DNA of 64,000 nt from Chlorops oryzae (GCA_020466095.1 CM035806.1:134924981-134988980); one strand, 5' to 3'; shown: positions 11,428-23,343, counted from the first letter of the stretch. Numbers and translations: made by a program. Notes: a model not told the origin generated them from the sequence alone.

Positions 11428-12115
11428 CAGCGTAGGCAGGGTACATTAGTTTTGTGCGAATCTTGTAACAGCTGTAATAATGCTCCGCCGATATAGACAA
11501 ATATAATATATTTATTCTAGATCAGGATTGAAAACTGAATCGATTTATACATGTCCGTTTGTCCGAGTATGATCCTAAGATTGGCGATATCCGCCCTCTG
11601 CCACGCCCAAATTAATTAAATGTTTATTGAGTAAAATGCTTATAACTCGCGACAACACAACACATTTTATTTATATTTGGTAAAACTGGTAAACTACCAT
11701 GTATCCTGGAAAAAATAGCCGTCGTCCTCTTGCAGCTACGCCCACAAATGTGCCCACAAATAATGGTTTATCGTCACTTGCGTATGGAAAGGCGCAGGAG
11801 CTTAAAAATTCAAAAACAGGTTAACAACGATGAATCAGAGGTGTGTAAATGCGTGGCCCACTCTGCCACGCCAACAAATGGACATTTTTCGTAGCTTCTG
11901 AAGTAAGAGCCGTGGCAGCTTCATATTCGAAACATGCGTTGATCGAGACGAATGAAAAGTATAGGAAAAAAAAAATGATGTGGTACGCACACCGCCACGC
12001 CTACAAATGGAGATTTTTTGTTAATTCCGTACGGAAAGGCAAAACATAGTGCGTCAATTTTGCCGCAACGCAGGGTGTATCGAAGTCGGGCTTGACCTTG
12101 TTTCCTTTTAACAAT
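11428..12115 (-). repeat. Interspersed repeat, family B copy 1 (Helentron/DINE-like)
   Basis: Read on the minus strand it ends with TACCCTGCCTACGCTGGGTA, a small hairpin next to TATAAAA. It contains GGACAAACGGACATG and repeated GGCGTGGC words. The same order of landmarks occurs at 23255-25245, where a mariner interrupts it. It shares the GGACATG core and the TATACCC...GGGTATA hairpin ending with family A. The 3' hairpin suggests a Helentron/DINE-type element; this class is an inference. Confidence 0.55.
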
Positions 12116-12794
12116 GAAAATCAAGAGAAGTAAAAAGTAGTAAATAAAAATTTTAAAAATAAATAAGAAAATATAAAAAACCCTCGGTCATCAGTCGCCA
12201 GAACTTCCAAGTAGGTTCTTTCCCATTGGCATTTAATTGAATTGTTTCAACATACATAAAAGCAAAGTTAATTTTATTATTTCATTAAATGAAGTGCGAT
12301 AACGCAACATCAAACGAGTATGGAGGAATTTTTCTGAGTATCGAGTGAGCGAGAGCGCGATAGAGACAGAGTACGGTCCAGAGGCACCCAATTAAACGTA
12401 TGTATTTTCCTCTTCACAGGCAATCGAGAGCGGAGAAGGAAGACTGAATCATGGAGGAGTAAGCGAATTGAAAATTTCCTCTAAGCGAAGAGAAAATGTG
12501 GTTAATAGTCGGTCGGTCAGTCATTCTGAAATCGTATATATGTATGTGTATGTACGTGGTAAAAGAACCAACGCCACCCGGACTAAGATGTCACTCAAAT
12601 ATATATTTTTCTAACCCCCCTCTTTGTTACCTCACCTCTGCGCAATGTCTAATTTTGCTAATATTATTTCTGAATTATAATTTCTGAGGGGCTGCTGCAG
12701 ATTAGCTCATTAATTGTTATGACTTCCAAAATCATTAATAGCCCAGTAGGAATTTTATGACATTCCACCATTTTGAGTGATTGCAATAACAACA
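12116..12794. other. Spacer, nothing supportable
   Basis: AT-rich sequence with short GAGCGAGAGCG-type purine words. No coding region supported. Confidence 0.4.
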
Positions 12795-13650
12795 AGTAAG
12801 GGTGTTATAGTCAGGCAAGCCTGACAATAGAATACCCGACACAGACACACATATTCAAATAATTTTTAATATCAAGAGGTGTTTAAGGCCATAGGGGCCC
12901 CATATACCGCATTTTTTTAAATTTCTTTATGCAAACCGCCCCTTTGCCACGCCCACTTTTCCAATTTTTTGGAATTCTAATCGGAGGCTTAAATATACGC
13001 GCAAATTCTAAGTTTCATTGAAATATTTGGAAAAAGTCAGATTTTGGGGCAGTTTTCGGATTTTTGTGACAGACCCTAGTACTGGAGGTACCCTTAATAA
13101 TGAACCGATCCAGAAAATTTTTGGGCAGGATGTTTATGGTTACAAAGGAAGTATAAGTGCCAATTTTCGTTCAAGTCCCATAGGCGTTTCGGGAGTAGGA
13201 GACAATTTTCGAAAAAAGCCCTTCTGCCACGCCCATTTTTCTGATTTTTGTAAATCACATTAATTGGCCTAAAATATGTTCAAATGCCAAATTTCATCAA
13301 AATATCTTGAAAAACTCCGATTTTAGAGCAGTTTTTGTGATTTTCGTAACAGACCCTAGTACTGGAGGTACCCCTAAAAATGGTCCGATCGGGTCCATTC
13401 TCGAACTTAGTCTTACTCATGTCCCCGTGAGCACGCATACAAAATTTTGTCAAGATAGCTCAACTCCTTCGATAAGATAACTGTATACAGACAGACGGAC
13501 ATGACAGACACGGACATGGAAATCGAATCTCCTGGTGACGCTGATCATTTCTATATACATTTTGTATAGTCTATCTCGACTGGTTCTGGGTGTTACACAC
13601 AACCCAACAAACGCAATATACCCTCGACACAGAGTGTGTCGGGTATAAAA
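12795..13650 (+). repeat. Interspersed repeat, family A copy 1 (Helentron/DINE-like)
   Basis: Begins AGTAAGGGTGTTATAGTCAG with an immediate hairpin (CAGGCAAGCCTG). It contains two internal subrepeats around GACCCTAGTACTGGAGGTAC, then GACAGACGGACATG, and ends in the hairpin CGACACAGAGTGTGTCG followed by GGTATAAAA. The sequence near the start (ATACCCGACACAG) is the inverse of the end. The copy at 26344-27188 is collinear over the full length. Confidence 0.65.
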
Positions 13651-13832
13651 ATGCGTGGCTCTCGCTTTATCAAAATTTCCCTCTCCTCATCCTCATTGTG
13701 CATCTCTCACAGGGAAACAGACAAACCAAAAACTTTAAATCTTGAAGGGAACCTAGAAAAAAAAAATACGAAAGAGAGGCACTAAGTCTAATGATTCATT
13801 GAAGAGATGTAAGATATTTACATACATATATA

Positions 13833-14000
13833 CAGTAGAGTACGGTAAATGAAACATGTTTTGGCCGAATTCTTGTGCACTTATGCGTTGTTTGCATTAA
13901 ACTGTGCATATTTTAATGAAAACGCATAAAAATAGGCAAAGCACCATGCGCTTACGAGGTTTTTGCATTTGTTCGCGTTGCATTTATCCGTAGTTCACTG
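13833..14000. mobile_element. pogo-like MITE
   Basis: Left CAGTAGAGTACGGTAAATGA; right end reversed CAGTGAACTACGGATAAATG. Both are flanked by TA. Length 168 bp, with no coding capacity. Confidence 0.7.
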
Positions 14001-14047
14001 TAAGAGTAATACTGTTCTGGACTTATCGATTGGTGAAAAGGGGGGAA

Positions 14048-14077
14048 TTGAGAGAGAGAGAGAGAGGAGAAGAGAGT

Positions 14078-14109
<32 letters not shown>

Positions 14110-14295
14110 GGAGAGAGAGAGAGGAGAGAGAGAGAGAAGAGAGAGAGAGAGGAGAGAGGAGAGAGAGGAGAGAGGGAGGAGGGAGAGAGGGGAGAGAGAG
14201 AGGAGAGAGAGAGAGAGAGGAGAGAGAGAGAGGGAGAGAGAGGAGGAGAGAGAGGGAGAGAGGAGGGAGGAGAGAGGAGAGAGAGAGGGAGAAAC
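14048..14295. repeat. GA-rich microsatellite
   Basis: About 250 bp of (GA)n with GG interruptions, followed at 14345-14475 by tandem copies of a GACGAAGAATAAGAAGAAG unit. The Arg/Glu-rich and Ser/Leu-rich open frames are artefacts of the repeat. Confidence 0.9.
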
Positions 14296-14344
14296 CTCAC
14301 CTTAGTTTAATGGAAGACAGCTGTATTGTAATTGGAGGTTTCAT

Positions 14345-14475
14345 AAAATCAGTACACAGACGAAGAATAAGAAGAAGAAGATAGAGACGAAGAATAAGAA
14401 GAAGAAGATAGAGACGAAGAAAAGAAGAAGAAAGAGACGAAGAATAAGAAGAAGAAGATAGAGACGAAGATTAAG
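14345..14475. repeat. Short tandem repeat, GACGAAGAATAAGAAGAAG unit
   Basis: Three to four imperfect tandem copies of a purine-rich unit of roughly 30 bp, each beginning AGAGACGAAGA. Not coding. Confidence 0.75.
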
Positions 14476-15801
14476 AGGACGGATGATGACGAAGAAAAAG
14501 CCTTGGAAAAAGGGGTTCGAACGACAAATTAAAAAAGGGTATCATTAACAACAACAACTTAAAAAACGTCCCCATTCATACATTCCTATCTTCTGTAAGT
14601 CAGTCAAGTCATTCACTTTTTCCCCATTTCGATTCTTTCGATTCGCTCCTTTGCCCCCCCCCCCCACCATGGCTTATCCCGCAGCATCCCTCCCCGCTCC
14701 ATGTTTCATGTTCTTTCTCTGCACTTCAAAGACCTCTCCCCGGTCCACAGAACAGCGACCATCGACCATCGTCACCCGTCGTCACCCGTCGTCGTCCATC
14801 GTTTGTAGAACATCACATCGTTGCGATACACAACTGTACTTTTGAGATTACTTAATGTGTATGGTTTCGCGTAGTTATCAGCGAAGATATGTACATACTT
14901 GTTCGCACATACATACATACATTCACGCTACATACAAACATATGTACGTAAAAGCACGGTAAACGTAACGTAACGTAGCATTGAAGTAGCGTAAGTAGGC
15001 AACACGAGTTTGTGTGTGCGAGCGCGAAAAGGCAAAGCGCCGTATGGCCACAGCAGCACAAACATACGAACAGCCAAACATATAGATATACATACATACA
15101 AACATGCCCAGCAGACGGCAATAAAGCGGCGCAGCGCGGTACGGCGAGGTGAGGTGCCGTCTATTCGTTCGCTTGTACGCTCGTTTGTTCGTATATATTC
15201 GTACATGAATATTTATATATATTCTATATAAAAATGCATACACACATAAATATATATACATACATATATGTACATATATATATTCGTATATATACATAAA
15301 TAGGAATTTTGTAAAAGCGTGTATTTATTTACTTATTGTAGCTTAAAATTGTTGAGGCCAAACGCTTACGACAATTCGAAGAGACCCGAAACTGCTGCTA
15401 CTGCTGCTGCTGCTGCTGCTGTGAATGCTTCGGCCTTTGCTTATGTTCGTGTCCGTTGTCTATTGTTGATTTTCGTAGTTGTTGTTGTTGCGGTATGTAA
15501 ACAGTGTAGTAAAAATAATAAGCCACTCGACGGGCGACCGGTAAAGGGATAAACGGCACAGAGGTTGCAAAGCAGCTTTTTTCTTAACCCAAACCGAAAC
15601 GCAACCTCAACCCCAACCCCAACCCCTCCACCTTTCTTCAATCACTAAAGGTTTTCGTAGTTTTCTTCTTGTTGTTGTTGTTCATCTTCTTCTCATTAAT
15701 CATTTGCTGTTTACCCCTTTACTACATGATATACCTATGTATTTATGGGGGGAAATTCTTTTTTCATTGTAAATGGTGTTAAGGCTTTAAAATTAATTAT
15801 A
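14476..15801. other. Spacer with CATA/TATA microsatellites
   Basis: Contains C9-10 at 14655, tandem CGTCACC words at 14770-14800, ATACATA microsatellite at 14907-15300, and a GCT/CTG run at 15393-15421. No coding region supported. Confidence 0.4.
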
Positions 15802-15966
15802 CAGTGTACGCTCTACTTGCGGATACTCCTCTTAAGCGGACGCTTTTTGGGAATACTTTAGCTGTAGTAGTCTTGATTCCTAAATAGTTCTCTCTTAAGC
15901 GGACACCTCTGTTAAGTGGACACATTTTTCAGTTCCTTAGGTGTCCGCTTAAGAGAAAGTGCACTG
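15802..15966. mobile_element. pogo/Tigger-like MITE
   Basis: Flanked by TA; starts CAGTGTACGCTC and the right end reversed is CAGTGCACTTTCTCTTAAGC. Inner words CTTAAGCGGACA occur in both arms, as is usual in Tigger-type terminal repeats. 165 bp, non-coding. Confidence 0.75.
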
Positions 15967-16080
15967 TACATCGTTTTCCATCAACAAACAAACAAAAAAA
16001 ACCTACGTTTCGTTTTTTTTTTTTTTTTTTTTTTTGTTGGTCAAAAACCATCTTTGGGTTCGCATGCGGTTGAGGGTTAA

Positions 16081-16817
16081 GGGGGTCTTCTCATTGAAAA
16101 CCCCTTTTTTGGATCCTTTTTAAAAAAATTCTTATTTGAAAACGCAAAGAATAATTGAAAACTTTTTTTATTTATTGTATTACAAAAGGTTCAAAGTAAA
16201 TAAAAAAAATTTTTTTGCCTCGATACGTGGGCTGTTCAAAAAGTAATGAGACTTCAAAGTTGGTGGTGAAAAAAAAAGGTGCCGTCACGGCGGCCACGAT
16301 TCCGGGTCTCCGGAGCGTCCGAAATGGAAAAAAAAAACGGGGTTATAATCAGTATAGATGTAATTCTCGGGTGAACCTCAAGCTTAATTTTGTGATTTTT
16401 TTTTTACAAAATGGCGGCCATTCAAAAAAAAATTTCAATTTCGGGCTTTTTTTTTTGTAGTTTAGTGTAAAAAAAAAAATAGTAAAAAATTTTTTTAAAT
16501 TATGGTCGAGGTTCACCCGAGAATGGTGACAATTCTGCGTCGATTCCACTTTGTTTCATGAAAATCGGTTCAGTTGAACTGGAGATATCATGGCCGCCAG
16601 TTCAAAAAACGTGGTTTCGAGATAAACGCGTTTAAAGTTTGAAGCAACGCAAAAATTACTCGTTTTAGCGCAGATCTTGCTCGACAAAGAAGGCTATATC
16701 CTCTAAACTATTTCGAATTTCAAAAAATCCTTTTAGGGGCATATTCACAACTACCCAAGCTATAAATAAATGCAAAAAAAAAAGTCGAAAAAAAAGTTGC
16801 TCAATGAGAAGACCCCC
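16081..16817. mobile_element. TTAA-flanked MITE (Kolobok- or piggyBac-type)
   Basis: The element starts GGGGGTCTTCTCATTGA and ends with its inverse TCAATGAGAAGACCCCC, giving a 17-bp perfect terminal inverted repeat. TTAA lies on both sides (16077-16080, 16818-16821). A second, inner inverted pair contains CTCGGGTGAACCTC (16366) and GAGGTTCACCCGAG (16508). TTAA is used by both Kolobok and piggyBac; G-rich ends favour Kolobok. No transposase remains. Confidence 0.8.
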
Positions 16818-16821
16818 TTAA

Positions 16822-17860
16822 CTTTCTTCTTTTTTATGTTCCTCGAAAGTTTCTCGAGCGGTGCGGTGCATCCCATTTCGTAATCCTTTGAACCGAAGGT
16901 GAAGTGATCGAAAGAAATTGAGAGGTAGCAACGAATCGATATGACATCAGCGAATTAACTAATTAACTACGACGTAAATGACCACATGCTGGCACACACA
17001 CAAAGCCAGCGAGAGCGAGAGAGAAACATATAGACACACGCAGACAAGTTGATATGCAACTTAAAGGCGAAGGTAATCGCGGATTACACGTCTTCAGCAT
17101 TGTTCTCGTCATTATACGTCAGCCAGCCAGTGAGAACGGGATAGGTAGAGCGGGATAGAAAGAGAGCGATGGCAACTGAGAGGGCGAGGGCGGTAGAGAA
17201 ATGATAAGCGATGATGCTGATGTTGTTCGGCAGCAGTTCGATTTCTCTACCTACTCAAGGTATTTCATTTATTACTCTTATTAAGAGTCTTTTTAGAGCT
17301 TATTGAGGGAAACAATAATCTCCCAAAACGCTAGCCAACACCTTCGGAAACATAAATTTCTACACTTTAGTTCCACGAAATTAATAATAAAGCACAATGA
17401 AGTCGAAATGGGAATCGTTATGCTGAAGTCATCGATAAGAAATTTAAAATTCATGGGGATCGCCTTTTGTACACATAGCACAGTGGTCTGGGCTCCATAT
17501 ACATATTGTGCGGCCAAAAATAGAAGGAGAAGTCGCAGAGCATTGAAATTTGGAAGAAGCTCTCTCTCGAAACTTGCTTGTCTTTCGAGTAGCTTAGATT
17601 GAACTAACAAACGTAACATGTGCTCTCATATCTGATTCAATTGTCCCAAAAAAATGCCGTTCGATGTAATCCGAAATAAAAACACAGTCATGGAGCATGA
17701 ATATATGCGCTACTTCCTGCATACTTGAACAACATTTTGACCTTCATTTTTTATTTTTGGCCTATGGCAGCAACCACTGTGCATAGGTAAATTCATTTGA
17801 TATAAAAAAAAAGAAACCCCATTTTTATGGAGCACTTTGCTACAGCGCAAGATGAAGGTA
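16822..17860. other. Spacer, nothing supportable
   Basis: Mixed sequence with GAGCGAGAGAGAAA and GATAGAGCGGGATAGAAAG words. Overlapping opposite-strand frames near 17293-17619 show no domain. Confidence 0.4.
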
Positions 17861-17956
17861 GAGAGAGAGAGAGAGAGAGAGAGGGGAGAGAGAGAGGAGA
17901 GAGAAAGAGAGAGAGGAGAGAGAGGGGGGGAGAGAGAGAGAGAGAGGGGGGGGGAG

Positions 17957-18008
<52 letters not shown>

Positions 18009-18057
18009 GAGAGAGAGGAGGGGAGAGATAGAGAGAGAGAGGGGAGAGAGAAAGAGA
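17861..18057. repeat. GA microsatellite
   Basis: About 200 bp of (GA)n with G-run interruptions. Open frames across it are artefacts. Confidence 0.9.
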
Positions 18058-19155
18058 TTTTGTAGATAAATTTAATTTTAGAGCAGGGGTCGGCAAAATT
18101 GGAAATGCAGTTGTGTGAGTGAGAGCAGCTACAAATAGCCGAAAATATGCTGAGAGTAGCTAAAAATAAAAGCTAGAAGTAGCATAAAAGAGCTGAAATT
18201 GGCGGAAAACATATATAAATTTCTGCATACCCGCTCTCGATGTTGCATGCTCGGCTTCTCCCGTCAAAGTGAGACAAGAGCGTAAGCAATACGTGTGAGT
18301 GGTTTTCGCAAAAAATTTTCCTAGCCCGCCGACCCCTGTTTTAGAGCCAATAATTAAAAAATAACTGCTAATAAGTAGTTCACGGTACTAAAATAAAACA
18401 ATTCTTTCTTATCGGTGGAACGCCACAGGCAAGAAAGAAAAAGTCTGAGAAAAAGAGAGAGGGATAAGTAGCGGAGTTGAATGGGAACAGAACGCCAAAG
18501 ATGACGTGTGACACATTTGGATTGCAATCTCCCTCTATGTTTTCGCTGCGTTATCGGGTTATTTTGGGGGAAAACTTGATCCCTCTGTTCTGTGGAATTC
18601 TAAAAGTATGGGTGTATACTCAAGCGTGTGTATGTGTGTTTGTCCTAATTCAGTTCGTAATAGGTATCTGGTACGTGCTCAAAGTCAAATCGTGGGGCCG
18701 AGAGGGCCAGCGGCGATGGTGACGGCGGCAATGTCCACCGCACAAATAAAGAGAGTTCAGAAAATTGCGGGCTTATATCGTTTGTCGTCGTCTAGACTCG
18801 AGAGACGAATGACACGAAGAAACCAATTTCAGCACAATGCTAAATGGGTCCGCTGAACTTGATCATACGTCAAAAAAAAAAACCAAAAAGCAGAAAAAGA
18901 CAAAAATGTATAAGTATTTAAGTATAAATAAAATGACCACGGCGAAATTTTCATTGCGTGGGCTGTTCATTTAGAACTAGAGGTTGTGTGAAAATAGACG
19001 AAAATTTTCATTTAATTAGAAATTCCAATTCACTCAGTAGTAATGATTTTTGCTGCTGTATTTCAAACATTCCAGCAAACAAGATGAAGCAAGATGATCA
19101 TATGGAACTCTTCATTCGGAGATGGAGCCTTCTAAAAGATCTCTTGCCAGAATGT
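18058..19155. other. Spacer, nothing supportable
   Basis: Includes tandem AGCTAAAAATA / GTAGC-type words at 18125-18200. The frames at 18477-18856 lack any recognisable domain. No TIR pair was located with confidence. Confidence 0.35.
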
Positions 19156-19247
19156 GTTGTATGTATGTATGTATTTTTGTATGTATGTATGTATGTATGT
19201 ATGTATGTATGTATGTATGTATGTATGTATGAGTATGTATGTGTATG

Positions 19248-19279
<32 letters not shown>

Positions 19280-19370
19280 TGTATATATGTATGTATGTAT
19301 GTATGGTATGTATGTATGTATGTATTGTATGTATGTATGTATGTATGTATGTATGTATGTATGTATGTGC
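19156..19370. repeat. (GTAT)n microsatellite
   Basis: About 215 bp of GTAT tandem repeat with short interruptions. The Tyr/Val/Cys/Met-rich frame on + and the Ile/His/Thr/Tyr-rich frames on - are artefacts. Confidence 0.95.
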
Positions 19371-20363
19371 GACTTCTTCCGCACTTATATCTGACCAATC
19401 TTTTTACTCCTGTTTAGTCGAAAAAAAAAAATAATTATTAAATTAAATGTGACAACGTCATCGAATACAATTTAGGTGGGAGCTGAACAAGTCATTCTTA
19501 TGGGCTTTTCATTACTTCGGCCATCACTCGTTTTTTGTTTGGTTTTTTTAAAAAAATAAAAGGCTCTCGAATTGCACCTCGTTTTGTTGTGAAAGGGATT
19601 GGAGCTTAAGGCAGTCAATATTGGATTACGCACATACATATGTACATATATTCAATTGGCCCTAATTCCCGCGTCTATAGTAAAAAAAGTTTTATAATTT
19701 AATTATTTTTTGATTTAACTTTGAAGTCGTTAATCTTGATTTATCCGATTATATTGAATAGTCCTGATATCACTTTGTTCGGACATTTGGGATTCTACTG
19801 TATACACTTATTATGCTTACTTATATGTATGAATATGCTGCTGGATTTTCTTTTAAGCAACATTCATACAAAATGCGCACAAAACAATTCTGCTAATGAA
19901 TCATAATCATAGTTCGTGTGAATATGGGTGTAACTGTAGCCTAGTGACTACGACTATAAACGGAGCTTACACGAAACAAGTGCATCTGCACAATTAAATA
20001 GCGGAAACTTGCACCCAGTGGCTGGTGTTTTGTGCGTGCATTAGCGTAAGTGCATGTGTGCACGTGTGTGCGTGACGTACCCATCCCAGCAGCGAAATGA
20101 TCAATGTATGCCAACAACATCGATTCTGAATCAAGTACAGGGTAATGCATGTGCATTACCATTTGGTTGAAATTCTCGCTAATGTAATCAGCTCTAAAAT
20201 ATCGAATACCTCATCAACTCTCATTCAATGTTTTCGACTTTTTCTACTAAAATGCGTATGTATATTTATGTATATTATAAAGATATCATACATACGAGGC
20301 TTCATTAGTTCGATTTTCTCATACGTTGATATAACAAATCTGGCACTCGCGAATGTGATCTCT
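19371..20363. other. Spacer with one TCCCAGCAG word
   Basis: Nothing coding. ATCCCAGCAGCGAAATGATC at 20085 resembles the termini of the elements at 21616 and 62084, but no partner end was found nearby. Confidence 0.35.
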
Positions 20364-20428
20364 CTTTGGCGCAGAGAGTAGCGTGGCCGCTTATCAACCT
20401 AAAGTGAAAGAAAGATTCGATCCTGTCT
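20364..20428 (+). repeat. tRNA-like module
   Basis: A-box-like TGGCGCAGAGAGTAGCG then, at tRNA spacing, B-box-like AGATTCGATCCTG. Stems are weak; likely tRNA-derived repeat. Confidence 0.5.
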
Positions 20429-20607
20429 TCAAAGTTTGTCATGCTCTATATATACGTGCCGTTTAAAAAATTGCTATGAGAGTTCCACTGGAACAATTTC
20501 CCTTTTCACTTTATCGCATGAAAAGCTTTTCAAATATTATTTATATGTTATATTATATTATCTACTGATTAACTGATTTAAGAAAAAAAAAAAAAATCCA
20601 TCGTTCG

Positions 20608-21135
20608 TCGGGAGTGGGGTTTGAACTAGTGATGCCACGAATAGTGGATTTGGCCGAATACCGAATACCGAATATTCGGTCAACCTCTCGGCCGAATAAC
20701 GAATATTCGGCAACCGAATATTCGGCACGTAGTAAAAGCAGCTTGAGCCTACTCGCGACTAGCTGGAGTCAAGGCACAAGCTGCCGCTGAAAAATTTGCC
20801 CACTGTTTATAATGTTTTCGAAGAAAGTTTAGAAGAAGCTAGCGTACATTTAATATTTCTAAAGAATAAAATGCAAATCTGCTGTATTTTTAGTTCTCGT
20901 TAATTAAATTTTTTTACGTTATTGTGAGAAAACTTTAATTTGTAGTTACTGCTGATTTTTTTAATAAGTTATTTCTACTATTCGGTATTCGGCCGAATAT
21001 TTTAACTATTCGGCCGAATACCGAATACTGAAAAATGACGCCGAATAGGCCGAATACCGAATACTGGCCGAATATTCGTGGCATCACTAGTTTGAACCCA
21101 CAGACATCGGAATGTGAGGCAAGTTCTTTAAAATT
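20608..21135 (-). repeat. tRNA-like module split by a hAT MITE
   Basis: On the minus strand the sequence CTGTGGGTTCAAAC (21090-21104) continues at 20619 as GTTTGAACCCC seen from the other strand. Removing the inserted element plus one 8-bp duplication leaves GGGTTCAAACCCC, a good B box, followed by a homopolymer-rich tail. The A box upstream is weak. Confidence 0.5.
20627..21089 (+). mobile_element. hAT-like MITE (TAGTGATGCC family), copy 1
   Basis: Termini TAGTGATGCCACGAATA and its inverse, with a perfect 8-bp TSD GTTTGAAC (20619-20626, 21090-21097). Subterminal regions are packed with CCGAATATTCGG words. Length 463 bp, no coding capacity. A second copy at 45564-46025 lies in opposite orientation and is nearly identical by eye. 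Confidence 0.9.
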
Positions 21136-21615
21136 TTCTTGTTATTACCAGGAATCATCCACAGGCTGTATTACCATTTACAACTTTGTGCATTACCAAG
21201 AGCGAAATATTGTGCTTGAACTAATGCAGTGTATCTGTTATTTTTTGTTAAATGACTGCGATGATTACAGGTAATGCAGCAGAGCCCTTACCCTTTGCCA
21301 CCAATTGCGATTCAATGTTAAATGTAATGCATATTTTATTAACAAAAGAATCGAGAGAGTCATCGAACGACATTATTCGGCATGGATGAAACATCGATGC
21401 TGGATGCATTCCATTCGCTACTGGGATGTTTATATGTAAAATAGGCAATACTGATGTTGATGGTAAACTTACAGATATGGGTTTAAGGGAAGAGAACCGC
21501 CGACGACTGCTCGACTTGGTTGGTGAGTTTAGATGGTCTAGTTCGATGGTCGATCCCATATTAGAGTAGTAACGGAGTTTCGAGTTTTTCAATACATTTA
21601 ATGCAAACGGTAACA
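21136..21615. other. Spacer
   Basis: The frame on the minus strand from 21679 to 21248 has no recognisable domain and its start lies in the neighbouring element. No other signal. Confidence 0.35.
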
Positions 21616-21923
21616 TCCCAGCAGAAAATTGTGTCGGCGCGGAACAAGTCCTCGCGCCTTTAAGAGCGCGGACAGCCAAGTGAAATGCTCAGCAGGACAG
21701 CGTCATCGAGACGGAGCGAAATGATCATTCATACCGGCTCCGTCTCGATGAACATGTCATGCAGCGCGTCCTGTGGACTTTCCCGCTGCCATGCGAATGA
21801 ACTCGTCCGAGGTGCAGCGTAATGACATTCGTGTAGAAATATTACCGCACGAAGGCAGGTGGTGCGGCTCCCGTTTTCACGAGGACATTCTCGCGGATGT
21901 CCGCAAGCCATTTTCTACTGGGA
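21616..21923. mobile_element. TCCCAG-ended MITE with internal hairpin
   Basis: Left TCCCAGCAGAAAATTG and right end reversed TCCCAGTAGAAAATGG. The interior is notably GC-richer than its surroundings. It holds an inverted repeat TCATCGAGACGGAGC / GCTCCGTCTCGATGA at about 21703 and 21738. TSD not clear. Termini resemble those of 62084-62852. Confidence 0.6.
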
Positions 21924-22411
21924 TACTTGTGCATACGCATACACACATGTAAATTTGGATCAATAGCAACGACTTGCGAGATACCGGGAAAGATAGTGTA
22001 AATTGGAGTTTAACAGTTGAAATTGAGATTTAATGCCATTCAAGCGCGAAAGTTAGACTATGAACATATTGCATGTACCACCCACATACACAAATATTTA
22101 TATATATATATATATATGCTCAAAATATATATATGTATGTATATGCTCAACATATACATACATGCATATATGAAAGCCAAAAGAATTATTCAATGCACAC
22201 CGAACATTTTAGCTGTACTTAATAAGCCAACGCCACTGGACCATGCCAAGTAAATGGGGAATAGCAGCACATAGGAAATGGGGCAGGGCATGGATGCCGT
22301 AAACTGATAAGTTTGGCTCAGACTTATTTCGAGCTTTTCAAATGCAATTTATTAATCTCAATCAGGTGACCTCTTGATTTATGAGGGCCAATAAAAAAAA
22401 ATACACACAAA
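21924..22411. other. Spacer with TATA microsatellite
   Basis: TATATATA tract near 22098-22118 and tandem ATATGCTCAA words. Nothing coding. Confidence 0.4.
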
Positions 22412-22681
22412 CATATCGCACACCCTCTTCTAAGGTGACACAACTCCAAATTTCTCGTTTTTCAGTAAACGCAAAAAACGCAAAATGCGTCGCAATGTCA
22501 ATCAAAGCGAGAAGAAAGGCATTGACGGGGTTTTTCGGCTTTTTATAATAATAAAAACGGAATAGAATTTTTCGTGCAGTTAGAGAGGTCTATTATCTAT
22601 GAACTATGATCAAGTTCCAAATGTTAACTCATAATTGACGATTTTTGAGTTGTGTCACCTTAGAAGAGGATGTGCGATATG
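22412..22681. mobile_element. MITE with about 34-bp near-perfect TIR
   Basis: Left arm starts CATATCGCACACCCTCTTCT and continues AAGGTGACACAACTC. The right arm inverted is the same with one change (CATCC for CACCC). TA occurs just inside both boundaries and could be the target duplication. Length 270 bp, non-coding. Superfamily undecided (Tc1-like if TA is the TSD). Confidence 0.7.
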
Positions 22682-22708
22682 TAGGAAATTAAAGAAAAAT
22701 GTAAAACA

Positions 22709-22990
22709 AGTAAGGATGTTACAGTCAGGCGAACCTGACCATACAATACCTGACACATAAACAGTAGATAAGCTATATATTTTTTAATGGGAGGGTTGAA
22801 TATAAGCTCAAACTTCAAATTTCATCAAAATATCTCGAGAAACTCAGGTTTGAGAGCAGTTATTGTGATTTTCATAACAGACCCTAGTACTGGAAGTTAC
22901 CCTAAAAATGTTCAGATCTGGTCCATTCTCGAAGTTGTTCTTAATCATGTCCACGCGACCACGCAAACACGCATATCAACGCATTCTTCA
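22709..22990 (+). repeat. Family A repeat, truncated copy
   Basis: Starts AGTAAGGATGTTACAGTCAG with the GCGAACCTGAC hairpin. It retains one GACCCTAGTACTGGAAG subrepeat and breaks off at a CGCGACCACGC segment. The internal subrepeat and 3' hairpin of the full-length copies are missing. Confidence 0.6.
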
Positions 22991-23119
22991 TTATATACAT
23001 GAATGGAATTCAGAAGTAACAAGCATCGAGCGGGGAAGTTGGGAATGACTAGTGATGATTATCGAGTCATAGTTATCGAGAACACACGGATGGGGATTGA
23101 TGCCCGTTTTTGACTCAGT

Positions 23120-23230
23120 TTTTGGTAAATTTGAATTGTACACTAGAATTTCGAATATCCGAATCAAATCCAGGAGGTATCCATACAATCGGATAAGTCC
23201 GGATAATCGATTTCAAAGTCAAATTAGAAA
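23120..23230. repeat. Degenerate ATCCGG tract
   Basis: Words AATATCCGAATC, CGGATAAGTCCGGATAATCG match the vocabulary of 11030-11300 and 38790-39290. No boundaries visible. Confidence 0.4.
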
Positions 23231-23343
23231 TTTAATAAATCTTAATAACTTTTCATATCCAGCGCGAACAGGGTATATTAGTTTTGTGCGAATCTTGTAC
23301 CAGCTAGAATTATGCTCCGTAGATATAGACAAATGTATATATA

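Noticed and set aside
14030..18069. Arg/Glu-rich and Ser/Leu-rich open frames
   Set aside because: Translations of GA microsatellites on either strand.
18958..19434. Cys/Met/Tyr/Val-rich open frame of 158 codons
   Set aside because: Mostly a (GTAT)n microsatellite read through; no domain on either side.
21248..21679. 143-codon minus-strand frame
   Set aside because: Straddles the boundary of the TCCCAG element, no domain, no splice or start support.
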